Assembly (NCBI GenBank): GCA_018385415.1
Contig: JAHAZA010000067.1
Span: 1 to 23,185, forward strand
Source: Treponema sp.
Lineage (GTDB): Bacteria > Spirochaetota > Spirochaetia > Treponematales > Treponemataceae
Length of the DNA: 23,185 bases
Direction of reading: 5' to 3'
Shown here: in pieces, positions 1 to 7,281 of the stretch
How positions within the stretch are numbered: the stretch's first letter is position 1
How the letters are laid out: every line of letters begins with the position of its first letter
Notes under the pieces: model-generated
What the model saw: only the letters and a program-made list of their open reading frames with translations
Told to the model about the DNA's origin: nothing
The model's database searches: none
Made by a program: the position numbers and the translations under genes

Positions 1-1
1 A

Positions 2-490
2 CTTGTACCTTTTATAGAGTCAAAAACTTCAGAAGAACTAAAAGATATGATTGCTATGGTCGATATCAAGCTTGAAGGCCAAAGCGGCTTTGATGCTGCC
101 GACTATCTTATTGAGCACGGAATTAAATGCCTCATGTATTCGTCATTTTCCAACGTGGGCTTTATTGTGAAAACGATGGAGCACAAAATCAAGGGCTTTA
201 TTACAAAAAATGCCGACAGAGTTGAAATCATGGAAGCAATTCATACCGTTTCCCGCGGCGAAACCTACATCCAGAAAGATTTGCTTTCCGATATGATGTA
301 CGTAAGCGGAATCCTTGTCACCCTGACCAAAAAAGAGCGGGAGCTTTTAGATTTAATAGCCGAACATCTTCCTAACGAGATAATTGCCGAACGCCTAGGC
401 CTTTCCAAACGCAGTGTCGAAAACTATGTTTCCCGCATCTTCGACAAGTTCAACGTGAAGAACCGCTACGAGCTGGGCCGGTATTTGTGA
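2..490 (+). CDS. Response regulator, NarL/LuxR (REC-HTH) type, 5'-truncated by window edge
   Basis: The frame is open from base 2, so the N-terminal part of the receiver domain lies outside the window. The remaining receiver shows the phospho-acceptor Asp in the stretch MVDIKL (codon at 62-64), the switch Ser in MYSS and the conserved Lys in FITKNA. A LuxR-type helix-turn-helix follows at about 322-487 (LTKKERELL...NEIIAERLGLSKRSVENYVSRIF). The product should be a DNA-binding transcription regulator activated by phosphorylation. Its natural partner class is the HisKA_3 sensor kinase found at 2528-3592, but two minus-strand genes lie between them. Internal ATGs at 47 and 56 are not the real start because the receiver fold needs upstream residues. 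Target genes cannot be inferred. Confidence 0.93.
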   Translation, partial: LVPFIESKTSEELKDMIAMVDIKLEGQSGFDAADYLIEHGIKCLMYSSFSNVGFIVKTMEHKIKGFITKNADRVEIMEAIHTVSRGETYIQKDLLSDMMYVSGILVTLTKKERELLDLIAEHLPNEIIAERLGLSKRSVENYVSRIFDKFNVKNRYELGRYL

Positions 491-520
491 GGGGAGATGT
501 TATATCTGTCGCAGCCTCTT

Positions 521-1744
521 CTAGGACAGGTGAAGCTGCTCCTTGTGTAATAGAAAGTCCACGATGTTCAGATGTTCAATGCCGTCGTGGCTCAGATCAA
601 TTCTGTCTAAAGAAAGCACATATTTTGGAGAAGCGTCTGTAATCTTTTCAAATGCGCCGAATTCTCTTTTAATTGTCTCTTCGCTTGATAGAAGATAAGC
701 AACCTGAATAAAGCACTTTTTCTGCTCCTTAACTGCCACAAAATCAATTTCGCCCTTAAATGTCTTTCCTGTAAAAACGGTGAACCCTTGAATCAAAAGC
801 TCATTGTAGATGATGTTTTCCAGAAAGAAGGTATCTTCGTAATAAATTGTGTTTGTGTTCAGTGTGCGGAGTCCTGTATCGGTGGCGTAAAATTTATCAG
901 CTTTTTCCAGGGCTGTTTTTCCAGCAATGTTGAATTTTTTGCAGGAATGAAGAATGTAGGATTTGTGGAGTTTATCCAGATATGTGTAAATTGTTCTGGC
1001 ACTGACACTGCTTTTGTTTTTTGCAGAGTAATATGCGGCAATATTTTCTGCCGAAAACTCCTTTCCCGCATTTGACATGATGTAAAGGGAAATGTTCTTA
1101 AAGGCTTTTCTGTCAATCTTGCTGGATTTTTTTACAATATCCCGGTTGACGATGTTTGAATAGAGATTGTCTAAAAAACGTTTGATGGAATTCTCTTCCC
1201 TAAAGCTGAACCTGAGCGGAAAGCCGCCCCACTTGATGTAATCCTTTATGAAGTCGTCCGGATTGCAAGGGATTTTGTTCAATTCCAGATAATCAACTGA
1301 TTCCTTAAAGCTGAAAGGAAAAACTTCAAATTCAACAGTCCGCCCGGTCAGAAGGGTTGCCAGTTCCCCGGAAAGCATTGTTGAGTCACTTCCCGTAACA
1401 AAAATAGAGCAGTTAAATTTAGCTTTTAAAGATGCAAGAAGTTTTTCAAACTTCTCCAGATGCTGGATTTCGTCCAGAAAAATGTAATATTTTTGATCAT
1501 CAACGATGCGGCTTTTGATTTCATCATGCATGTCTTTTATGCTGGTGATGAAGGAGTAATCCAAATCTTCAAGGTTTATGCTGATTATATGAGAGCCGGA
1601 AACGCCTTTTGAGAGAAGCTCATCTTTTACCGTTTCCATCAAGACAGACTTTCCCGAACGTCTTATTCCCGTTATGACTTTAATCAAATCAACATCATAA
1701 TAAGGGCGGAGAAGTTTTAGATAATCTTCGCGAATAAGCTGCAT
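521..1744 (-). CDS. ATP-binding protein, AAA_14 / DUF4143 family
   Basis: A 407-residue protein of the AAA_14 plus DUF4143 architecture. The P-loop GIRRSGKS is at residues 26-33, Walker B (IFLDEIQ) at about 88-94 and a sensor-1-like FVTGSDS near 114-120. The C-terminal DUF4143 part carries GEIDFVAV...FIQVAYLLS, which resembles a restriction-endonuclease-like core. Length is normal for the family, which is abundant in treponemes and anaerobes; its function is not established, and links to toxin or defence roles are only speculation. The start ATG at 1744 gives the usual family N-terminus (REDYLKLLRP). An AGGGAG lies 14 nt upstream, rather far for a Shine-Dalgarno. It converges on the response regulator with a 30-bp gap. 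Three TGCAA-centred repeats lie upstream, over the likely promoter. Confidence 0.88.
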   Translation of the reverse strand: MQLIREDYLKLLRPYYDVDLIKVITGIRRSGKSVLMETVKDELLSKGVSGSHIISINLEDLDYSFITSIKDMHDEIKSRIVDDQKYYIFLDEIQHLEKFEKLLASLKAKFNCSIFVTGSDSTMLSGELATLLTGRTVEFEVFPFSFKESVDYLELNKIPCNPDDFIKDYIKWGGFPLRFSFREENSIKRFLDNLYSNIVNRDIVKKSSKIDRKAFKNISLYIMSNAGKEFSAENIAAYYSAKNKSSVSARTIYTYLDKLHKSYILHSCKKFNIAGKTALEKADKFYATDTGLRTLNTNTIYYEDTFFLENIIYNELLIQGFTVFTGKTFKGEIDFVAVKEQKKCFIQVAYLLSSEETIKREFGAFEKITDASPKYVLSLDRIDLSHDGIEHLNIVDFLLHKEQLHLS

Positions 1745-1777
1745 TTTATTTTCAAGAACTCCCTAAAAATTAAAATA

Positions 1778-1846
1778 TCTGCAAATATAAGCACCTTTAC
1801 TTGCAAAATATTACATCAATCTACATTTTTCTGCAAGTATAGTGCT
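1778..1846. repeat. Three TGCAA-A/G-TAT repeats upstream of the DUF4143 ATPase
   Basis: Related copies occur at 1778-1794 (TCTGCAAATATAAGCAC), about 1800-1812 (TTGCAAAATATT) and 1830-1846 (TCTGCAAGTATAGTGCT). The first overlaps a minus-strand TATATT (1784-1789) that could be the -10 element of the ATPase gene, so the set could be a repressor or activator binding array. This is an inference from repetition and position only. Confidence 0.45.
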
Positions 1847-1863
1847 CTTTATTTTTAAAAATC

Positions 1864-2481
1864 TTACTTTTTACAGCTAAGCGAATTTCCCTTCTTCCCC
1901 AGCCAGTACACACCCCATGCGGCAAAGGTGCAGATAAATCGGTCGGCAATGTTTACCGGAATGCGGACGGCAATCTGCAGGAGGAGCTTTGAATGGAATT
2001 TGTTATCCCATAAGAAGGTAAGAAAATCTGTCTGGCTGCTGGCGGCCTTGTAGGCTTCCACATAGCTTAAGATGTAGCCGATGATTCCGCCCGAAATGCT
2101 CATTACCAGGCAGAGGGCAAGGCTCAGAATAATCAGTTTTATAAAAAGTGCCAGGCTTGAGTCTGTTTTTTTAATAAACCATATTTTAAAATATCCGGCA
2201 GTAAGAGCTGCAAGAAAATGGCAGATTACAAACCAGTGGCCCAGCTCTAAAGTTCTGTTTAAGCAAAAATCAATCAGATGATAGAAAAAGCCTGCAAGAA
2301 CTCCCCACCAGGGGCCGGCAAGAAAACTCAGTGCCATAATAAAAATTGTGTCACAAAAAAGCGGCAGATGGTTTACCCAGGCTACAAAATCACAGATGAT
2401 ATAATCTAAAAATCCGCAGAGAATGCTGAGGATAAAAAATAAAACTCTCTTCCTATTTGAAAAATCAAATGGAAAACTCAT
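1864..2481 (-). CDS. Small integral membrane protein, ECF-transporter S-component-like
   Basis: A 205-residue, strongly hydrophobic protein with about five or six membrane segments. The early segment reading LPLFCDTIFIMALSFLAGP followed by WWGVLAGFFYHLIDF resembles the signature of ECF-type vitamin and micronutrient S components (a hydrophobic helix ending in GP, then a Gly-rich helix). No energising ATPase or T component is nearby, so it would have to use a shared ECF module, or it is not a transporter. The ATG at 2481 has no Shine-Dalgarno, but an extended -10 (TGATATAAT) ends 5 nt before it, suggesting a leaderless mRNA. It is divergent from the histidine kinase with a 46-bp gap, so the two may respond to the same ligand. 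Substrate is unknown. Confidence 0.62.
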   Translation of the reverse strand: MSFPFDFSNRKRVLFFILSILCGFLDYIICDFVAWVNHLPLFCDTIFIMALSFLAGPWWGVLAGFFYHLIDFCLNRTLELGHWFVICHFLAALTAGYFKIWFIKKTDSSLALFIKLIILSLALCLVMSISGGIIGYILSYVEAYKAASSQTDFLTFLWDNKFHSKLLLQIAVRIPVNIADRFICTFAAWGVYWLGKKGNSLSCKK

Positions 2482-2486
2482 ACTTT

Positions 2487-2495
2487 ATTATATCA
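2487..2495 (-). promoter_or_regulatory. Extended -10 promoter of the ECF-S-like gene (leaderless)
   Basis: On the minus strand TGA-TATAAT, a perfect -10 hexamer with a TGN extension, ends 5 nt before the ATG at 2481. No Shine-Dalgarno lies between. Confidence 0.6.
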
Positions 2496-2511
2496 TTTAT
2501 ATAGAAGAATG

Positions 2512-2520
2512 TGCTATATT
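2512..2520 (+). promoter_or_regulatory. Extended -10 promoter of the histidine kinase gene (leaderless)
   Basis: TGC-TATATT ends 7 nt before the ATG at 2528, placing the predicted transcription start on or next to the start codon. No AG-rich ribosome-binding site is present. It lies 16 bp from the divergent promoter at 2487-2495. Confidence 0.6.
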
Positions 2521-2527
2521 TTTAGTG

Positions 2528-3592
2528 ATGAAAAAACATATCTTCTTTATTTTATTTGCTTTATTCTCTTTTTCGGCTTTTGCTCATAAGGCCCAGAAAC
2601 AGACAGAAAAACTTATGCCCGAAGCTCTTACCCAAAAATGGCTGGAATGGGAAGCGGCAGGGGAGGAGGATGCCCAGAGCAGGCTTGAAGAACTTGCGAT
2701 TGAAATAAAGAAGGCCCAGCCCTCTGATACTGTAATTTATTATTTTCCGGAAGCAAAGGTTATTTACGAAAATCTGCTTAGCGGAGTCATAAGTGGTGAT
2801 AAGCAGAAAATTGCAGAAAATGTCTGCCGCTGGGAAGTTCTTCAGAAAAATCTTGTAAGCTTTCAGCTTGAGCAGGTTTATTATTCCTACAGGATTTTGA
2901 TTCTGGTAATTATTCTGGTGCTTGGTATGTCCCTTGTCTTTTTAATGCTCTATCTTGTAACTTACAGGCGCCGAAAGGAAAATCTTATCTATACTGCCCA
3001 GGTGATTAAAACTCAGGAAGCCGAGCGGGAGCGTATTTCCAATGAACTTCACGATACTGTTTGCCAGGATTTGAGGGTACTACAGTTCCAGCTTAAAGAT
3101 GAAGAATCAGTAAATCTCTGTAAGAAGATTGCAGTCGATGTCCGTAACTCTTGCTATGCCCTAACTCCCACAGACTTGAACGAAGGTCTTTTTGAAGCCC
3201 TTTTTTCCCTGTGTGAAGTCTTAAAAAAGCAGAGCGGTCTTGAAATTATTCTTTGCATTCAGGATGAAGTAAAAAACAATCAGAACTTTAAGAATTTTCC
3301 AAAAGAAAAGAATCTGAATATTTACCGCATTGTGCAGGAAATCCTTTCAAATGCCATAAATCATTCCGGTGCCGAAAAAATAAGTCTGCTGGTCAGAACC
3401 TTTGATGAAAAGAATTTCAAAATTATAATTTCAGACGGCGGAAAAGGCTTCAACTTAAAAAGCACCCTCAAGATGAAAAATCACTTCGGCCTTAAAAATA
3501 TCCAGACCCGTGTCAAAACCCTGGGCGGTCAGGTAAACTTCTTTACTGAAGAAGGCGAAGGCACACAGGTTTCGGTTACTGTGCCCTATTAA
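2528..3592 (+). CDS. Sensor histidine kinase, HisKA_3 (NarX/DegS-like) class
   Basis: A 354-residue membrane kinase. Residues 1-19 form a signal peptide or first membrane anchor (MKKHIFFILFALFSFSAFA). An extracytoplasmic domain of about 100 residues follows with no recognised fold, then a membrane helix near 122-145. The HisKA_3 H-box is at about 166-184 with the likely phospho-acceptor His175 in NELHDTVCQDLR. The HATPase_c domain has its N-box at 271-281 (EILSNAINHSG), G1 at 302-308 (SDGGKGF) and a G2-like HFGLKNI at 319-325. This class phosphorylates NarL/LuxR-type regulators, such as the one at the left edge of the window. The start at 2528 is chosen because it begins the signal peptide and follows an extended -10; upstream in-frame residues are promoter sequence. 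A terminator follows. Confidence 0.9.
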   Translation: MKKHIFFILFALFSFSAFAHKAQKQTEKLMPEALTQKWLEWEAAGEEDAQSRLEELAIEIKKAQPSDTVIYYFPEAKVIYENLLSGVISGDKQKIAENVCRWEVLQKNLVSFQLEQVYYSYRILILVIILVLGMSLVFLMLYLVTYRRRKENLIYTAQVIKTQEAERERISNELHDTVCQDLRVLQFQLKDEESVNLCKKIAVDVRNSCYALTPTDLNEGLFEALFSLCEVLKKQSGLEIILCIQDEVKNNQNFKNFPKEKNLNIYRIVQEILSNAINHSGAEKISLLVRTFDEKNFKIIISDGGKGFNLKSTLKMKNHFGLKNIQTRVKTLGGQVNFFTEEGEGTQVSVTVPY

Positions 3593-3706
3593 AAGTGGCG
3601 TTAGCCTTCTCGTATTTCTCTTTTCTCGGAAGGTATATTTATTTGCGACACTGCTTTGCAATCTGTCTTGAAGAATATATTCCTGTCATGTAGCAGTAAA
3701 TAATTA

Positions 3707-3740
3707 GGGCTGCCCCATACTTTTGGGACAGCCCCTTTTT
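3707..3740 (+). terminator. Rho-independent terminator after the histidine kinase gene
   Basis: A 10-bp GC-rich stem (GGGCTGCCCC against GGGACAGCCC, one C-A mismatch) with an 8-nt loop is followed by C and five T. On the minus strand the hairpin follows hpf directly, but with only a weak T-run (TAATTATTT), so it may also serve hpf partially. Confidence 0.85.
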
Positions 3741-3745
3741 ATAAA

Positions 3746-4033
3746 TTAGTGCTGCTGAACTTTTTCTTTTTCTTTCTTGATTTTCTGGTCAAGAACATCC
3801 ATTACTTTGTTCAAAGCAGCTCCAAAGTCGAAGTCTTCAGCTTTTACATTTGCCTGAACTCCCCAACGGAAGTTAGCAACGATATCAAAGCTGTATTCTT
3901 TTTCGTGTTTTACACGAACAATTAAGTCTATGATATGTTCTTCTGCATATGAAACACGCTGAAGCTTCTTTTCAATCATTTCTGACTGTTTTTCATCAAA
4001 ATTGAATCCTACTGCAGTTATTGTCTTTGTCAT
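3746..4033 (-). CDS. hpf: Ribosome hibernation promoting factor, short HPF/RaiA type
   Basis: A 95-residue protein with the HPF/RaiA pattern: an N-terminal beta strand (KTITAVGFNF), helix (DEKQSEMIEKKLQRVSYA), beta strands including IIDLIVRVKHEKEYSFDIVANFRW, and a final helix (ALNKVMDVLDQKIKKEKEK) with a basic tail. It binds the 30S decoding region and stabilises inactive ribosomes in stationary phase. The length fits the short form without the dimerising C-terminal domain. The start at 4033 is fixed by AGAGGTG 7 nt upstream; an in-frame upstream ATG at 4060 overlaps that site. It lies downstream of rpoN, the same order as rpoN-hpf in many proteobacteria. It also has its own promoter in the 135-bp gap, so independent control is likely. 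Confidence 0.88.
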   Translation of the reverse strand: MTKTITAVGFNFDEKQSEMIEKKLQRVSYAEEHIIDLIVRVKHEKEYSFDIVANFRWGVQANVKAEDFDFGAALNKVMDVLDQKIKKEKEKVQQH

Positions 4034-4088
4034 AATTTTCACCTCTCGATGTTGCCGCAAGGCAGTATTAGTAAGTCATACAACCTAC

Positions 4089-4124
4089 ACTATTAATAGT
4101 AGCATCGAAAAGGGTAAAAGACAA
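4089..4124 (-). promoter_or_regulatory. hpf promoter with 12-bp palindrome over the -10
   Basis: On the minus strand, TTGTCT (4119-4124), a 17-nt spacer, then TACTAT (4096-4101) preceded by TGC. The predicted start is near 4089, giving a leader of about 56 nt. The perfect palindrome ACTATTAATAGT (4089-4100) overlaps the -10 and could be an operator. Confidence 0.65.
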
Positions 4125-4168
4125 ATTTTATTTTAACAATGGAAAAATTAAAGCAAACAATACATTGA

Positions 4169-5749
4169 TTATCTGTCATAACTTGATTTTACACCAATCT
4201 GGCTCCGATATTTTGCAATTGTACGGCGGGCAACTTTTATACCACGTTCTGCAAGCATGTCGCTTAATTTCTGGTCTGAAAGTTTTTTTGCTTCCGGAGG
4301 CTGGGCATCAAGAATCTGTTTGATCTCAAAAATAATTTTATCTTTTGAAATTTCTGAAGCAGCTTCATGTGAGGAATTTTTACCACCTTCACTTTGCAAA
4401 ACAGCCGTCATAGCATCTTCTGATTCTGTACAGTTTCTGGAATCAGAAGATGTTCCTTGAGAAATTCCACCTACAAAGAAATACTTAAAAGGAAAAAGTC
4501 CCCACTCACACTGAAGGTATTTACTGTTGGCCATTCTAGAAACTGTAGTTTCGTGAACGCCTAAAAGCTCTGCAACATCTTTCTGCCTTAGGGTATTAAG
4601 ATGCCCCGGACCGTACTCAAAAAATTCCAGTTGGGCATGAACAATTGCAAGAGCTGCATTGAATACAGAATCTTCACGGTAAAGAAGGCTTTCAATAAAA
4701 CTTTTTGCTTCCTGAAAAGATTTTTCAAGGCCCTCCTTTTGTTCCTGGCTGATGCCTTTCATATTCATCATCTCAATATATTCAGAAGACATTGTCACTT
4801 CAGGAATTATTCCCTTTTCACTGTGAACTACAAAACTATGAGAATTTTCGTCAGATCCTATAACAATATCATTTTCAAATTCCAGTTCTTTTTTTATACG
4901 AGGAATTTTCGTAACCCTTATATCCGGTATTACAAAAGAATTTTCACTTGCCGAATATTCCCCTGCAGGATGAGGATTAAGGCTTTGAATAAAGCTTATG
5001 GTATCCTGAATATCTTCTTCGTCAATTTCTTCTATAAAAGAATAGTCAACGTTATTAAATGCCTTCTCACTCTCAGTCTTTGCAAAATCCTTCAGCTTTT
5101 TCAGAACCTTTGCATTAACAGGCGGATCAAGAAAATCAAGATGTCCGTTAAGAATAAAAAGAGTTGTATCTGAAGCACCTTTAACATTTTTTGCCTGAAC
5201 TAAAAGGCTTTCTTCAATGTTCTGACAGCAGCAGCCGCAAGGATCAAGATTCTGAATAATATTGAGACAGGCAGAAAGATCTTCATCTGTATCTGTTTCA
5301 TAATTCAAAAATGATACAGGCGCCAGAATGTGAAAACCATTCTTATCAAGATTGTAAATAAGTTTTTCACCAAGCACTTTCTGGTTTTCGGGAATATTAA
5401 GCATATCAAACTGACTTTTCAAATGATCGCTTAATGTTTCTGTATTGTCCGGACTATTTTCAAGAATGTCCTGAAATGCATTGGCTTTTTCAAGCCCTAA
5501 AGCAGAAACTGTTCTTACTGTTGTATATTCGTTAAGCTCAGCCGATGGTTTAGGATCAGAATAATCCCAGTCTTCCATTGAATCATCGGTAATTTCAAGC
5601 GCCGGATTCTTTTCTACTTCATTGTATATTTCTTTTCTAAGATCCATTGAATTCATCGAAAGATACTTCAACGCCTGAATCTGCATCTGTCCAAGCTTTT
5701 GAAGCTGTTTTTGAGAAATCCGTTGTGTCTGAGAAAAGTTCAGAGCCAT
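4169..5749 (-). CDS. rpoN: RNA polymerase sigma-54 factor
   Basis: A 526-residue sigma-54. Region I is at residues 1-52 (Gln-rich activator-interacting segment ending in EVEKNPALEI), followed by an acidic Region II. The core-binding domain spans roughly 105-260, and the DNA-binding helix-turn-helix is at 385-425 (KDVAELLGVHETTVSR...GLFPFKYFF). The RpoN box that reads the -24 element is ARRTIAKYR at 507-515. Two oddities: a Cys cluster CGCCC at 171-175, where homologues usually have a PGVGAR-like turn, and a Ser-rich stretch of about 40 residues (429-468) before the RpoN-box domain that looks like an insertion. The start ATG at 5749 gives the normal N-terminus; a TTG at 5767 is less likely. 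An extended -10 ends 6 nt before the ATG. Confidence 0.95.
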   Translation of the reverse strand: MALNFSQTQRISQKQLQKLGQMQIQALKYLSMNSMDLRKEIYNEVEKNPALEITDDSMEDWDYSDPKPSAELNEYTTVRTVSALGLEKANAFQDILENSPDNTETLSDHLKSQFDMLNIPENQKVLGEKLIYNLDKNGFHILAPVSFLNYETDTDEDLSACLNIIQNLDPCGCCCQNIEESLLVQAKNVKGASDTTLFILNGHLDFLDPPVNAKVLKKLKDFAKTESEKAFNNVDYSFIEEIDEEDIQDTISFIQSLNPHPAGEYSASENSFVIPDIRVTKIPRIKKELEFENDIVIGSDENSHSFVVHSEKGIIPEVTMSSEYIEMMNMKGISQEQKEGLEKSFQEAKSFIESLLYREDSVFNAALAIVHAQLEFFEYGPGHLNTLRQKDVAELLGVHETTVSRMANSKYLQCEWGLFPFKYFFVGGISQGTSSDSRNCTESEDAMTAVLQSEGGKNSSHEAASEISKDKIIFEIKQILDAQPPEAKKLSDQKLSDMLAERGIKVARRTIAKYRSQIGVKSSYDR

Positions 5750-5755
5750 AAATAA

Positions 5756-5764
5756 ACTATAGCA
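5756..5764 (-). promoter_or_regulatory. Extended -10 promoter of rpoN (leaderless)
   Basis: On the minus strand TGC-TATAGT ends 6 nt before the ATG at 5749, with no Shine-Dalgarno. The predicted transcription start is the A of the ATG. Confidence 0.58.
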
Positions 5765-5782
5765 CAAAAAATCGCTTGCTTG

Positions 5783-5788
5783 TATACT
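5783..5788 (+). promoter_or_regulatory. -10 element of the DUF1015 gene (leaderless)
   Basis: TATACT ends 6 nt before the ATG at 5795. Neither a Shine-Dalgarno nor a convincing -35 is visible. It sits 18 bp from the divergent rpoN promoter. Confidence 0.45.
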
Positions 5789-5794
5789 TGATTT

Positions 5795-7147
5795 ATGAAA
5801 AATTTCAAGTCTTACGGAATTTCAATTCCTGAAATTCTTTTACCTAAAAATATTGATACGGCAACCTGGTCAGTTGTAGCCTGCGACCAGTTTACACAGG
5901 ACAGAGACTACTGGCAGAATGTTGAAAAAACTGCGGAAGGTAAAAATTCCACACTCAACATCATTTTACCAGAAGTTTATCTTAACGATGCAGACAAACC
6001 TCAGCGCATTGAAAAAATCAAAGCCACAATGAAAGAATATATTGCCAGTGGCGTATTCAATAATGCTGAAAAAGAATTCATTTACATAGAAAGAACTACA
6101 GCATATGGCCGTGTACGCCACGGATTGATGGCAGCAATCGATCTTGATACATATGAATGGAAGCCTTTTTCGAAAGCTCTCATCCGTGCAACAGAAGCCA
6201 CAATCATCGAACGCATTCCACCTAGAATGGAAATCCGCCGTGGCGCACCAATCGAAAGCCCTCACATAATGCTTTTAGTAAACGACCCTGACCACCTCTT
6301 AGTCGAAGGAACCGGGGACGCAGTAAAAAAAGCCGGCGTAAAACCATGCTACGACGGAAAACTCATGCAGAACTCAGGCTCAATTACAGGATGGCCTGTA
6401 GCTTCTGATGAACTTCTGAACAACGTGGAAGATGCCTTGTCAAAAATTGCAAAGGCAAATACAAAAGCTGACGGAAGCGTTTTCATGTTCGCTGTAGGCG
6501 ATGGAAACCATTCCCTTGCCACTGCAAAAGCTATCTGGGATGAAGTTAAGCTTAACAATGGCGGAAAAAAACTTGAGGATGGAACTGTTACAATTCCTGA
6601 AGGTTTTGAAAACCACAACGCCCGCTACGCTTTGATTGAAATCGTAAATATTTTCGATACAGGCCTTACTTTTGAACCAATCCACCGCGTATTGTTCAAG
6701 CTGGAAAGCGCAAAGGTAATCAACGCCGTAAAGGCTTCTCTTGGTGGTTCTGTAAAGGAATGTTCGTCTAAAGAGGAACTTTCGGCTGCAGTTAAAAATT
6801 CCGCTGCAAGCTTTGGCTTTGTATTCCTTGAAAACGGAACACAGAAATATGTTCTTCTTGAAACTCCGGTAAAAGAACTTGCAGTAGCCCGCATTCAGCC
6901 TGTAATCGATGAATACTTGAAAGAAGTAAATGCTTGCAAGGAACAGATTGACTACATTCACGGAACTGAAGAAGTGTTCAGGCTTGGGGCAAAAGAAGAT
7001 ACTCTTTCGATTCTTCTTCCTCCAGTTGCAAAAGACAGTTTCTTTGCAACAATTGACGGTCGTGGTCCACTTCCACGAAAGTCATTCTCAATGGGCGAAG
7101 CAGACGAAAAACGTTTCTACCTTGAATGCAGAAAACTGTTTGACTAG
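5795..7147 (+). CDS. DUF1015 family protein
   Basis: A 450-residue cytoplasmic protein matching the DUF1015 (PF06245) pattern: an N-terminal VVACDQFTQDRDYW segment, ERTTAYGRVRHGLMAAIDL, ESPHIMLLVND and the family hallmark FAVGDGNHSLATAKAIW in the centre, ending with an LPPVAKDSFFATIDGRGPLPRKS segment. The VGDGNHS motif is His- and Asp-rich and looks like a catalytic or metal-binding site, but the family has no established reaction. It is full length. It is divergent from rpoN with 45 bp between start codons, and upstream of pflB but separated from it by a hairpin and a strong promoter, so it is probably transcribed alone. The start is supported by the family N-terminus and a -10 element 6 nt upstream. 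Confidence 0.9.
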   Translation: MKNFKSYGISIPEILLPKNIDTATWSVVACDQFTQDRDYWQNVEKTAEGKNSTLNIILPEVYLNDADKPQRIEKIKATMKEYIASGVFNNAEKEFIYIERTTAYGRVRHGLMAAIDLDTYEWKPFSKALIRATEATIIERIPPRMEIRRGAPIESPHIMLLVNDPDHLLVEGTGDAVKKAGVKPCYDGKLMQNSGSITGWPVASDELLNNVEDALSKIAKANTKADGSVFMFAVGDGNHSLATAKAIWDEVKLNNGGKKLEDGTVTIPEGFENHNARYALIEIVNIFDTGLTFEPIHRVLFKLESAKVINAVKASLGGSVKECSSKEELSAAVKNSAASFGFVFLENGTQKYVLLETPVKELAVARIQPVIDEYLKEVNACKEQIDYIHGTEEVFRLGAKEDTLSILLPPVAKDSFFATIDGRGPLPRKSFSMGEADEKRFYLECRKLFD

Positions 7148-7181
7148 GAAATTCCGGACATACAGAAATATTGGAAATATA

Positions 7182-7208
7182 AGAAAATTTGTATTAAACA
7201 ATTTTTCT
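7182..7208 (+). terminator. AT-rich hairpin after the DUF1015 gene, weak terminator candidate
   Basis: AGAAAATTTGT and ACAATTTTTCT pair over 11 positions with one mismatch around an ATTAA loop. There is no clean T-run after it, so its strength as a terminator is doubtful. Confidence 0.35.
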
Positions 7209-7212
7209 GTTA

Positions 7213-7252
7213 TTGTCATTTAACGATATTTGTTTTATATTATTGTAAACAA
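7213..7252 (+). promoter_or_regulatory. pflB promoter with an inverted repeat over the start region
   Basis: TTGTCA (7213-7218), a 17-nt spacer and TATATT (7236-7241) form a good sigma-70-type promoter; the start should be near 7248, giving a leader of about 34 nt. An inverted repeat TTGTTT-N11-AAACAA (7230-7252) covers the -10 and start point and could bind a redox or catabolite regulator. It does not match the FNR consensus (TTGAT-N4-ATCAA). Confidence 0.7.
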
Positions 7253-7281
7253 AGTAATTCTATTTCAATGAGGTATAGATT

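Noticed and set aside
4601..5173. Long plus-strand open frame inside rpoN
   Set aside because: Composition is Phe/Lys-rich and without family pattern; rpoN on the opposite strand explains the region fully.
7213..7252. FNR/CRP-type site upstream of pflB
   Set aside because: Neither TTGAT-N4-ATCAA nor TGTGA-N6-TCACA is present; only a loose TTGTTT/AAACAA dyad.
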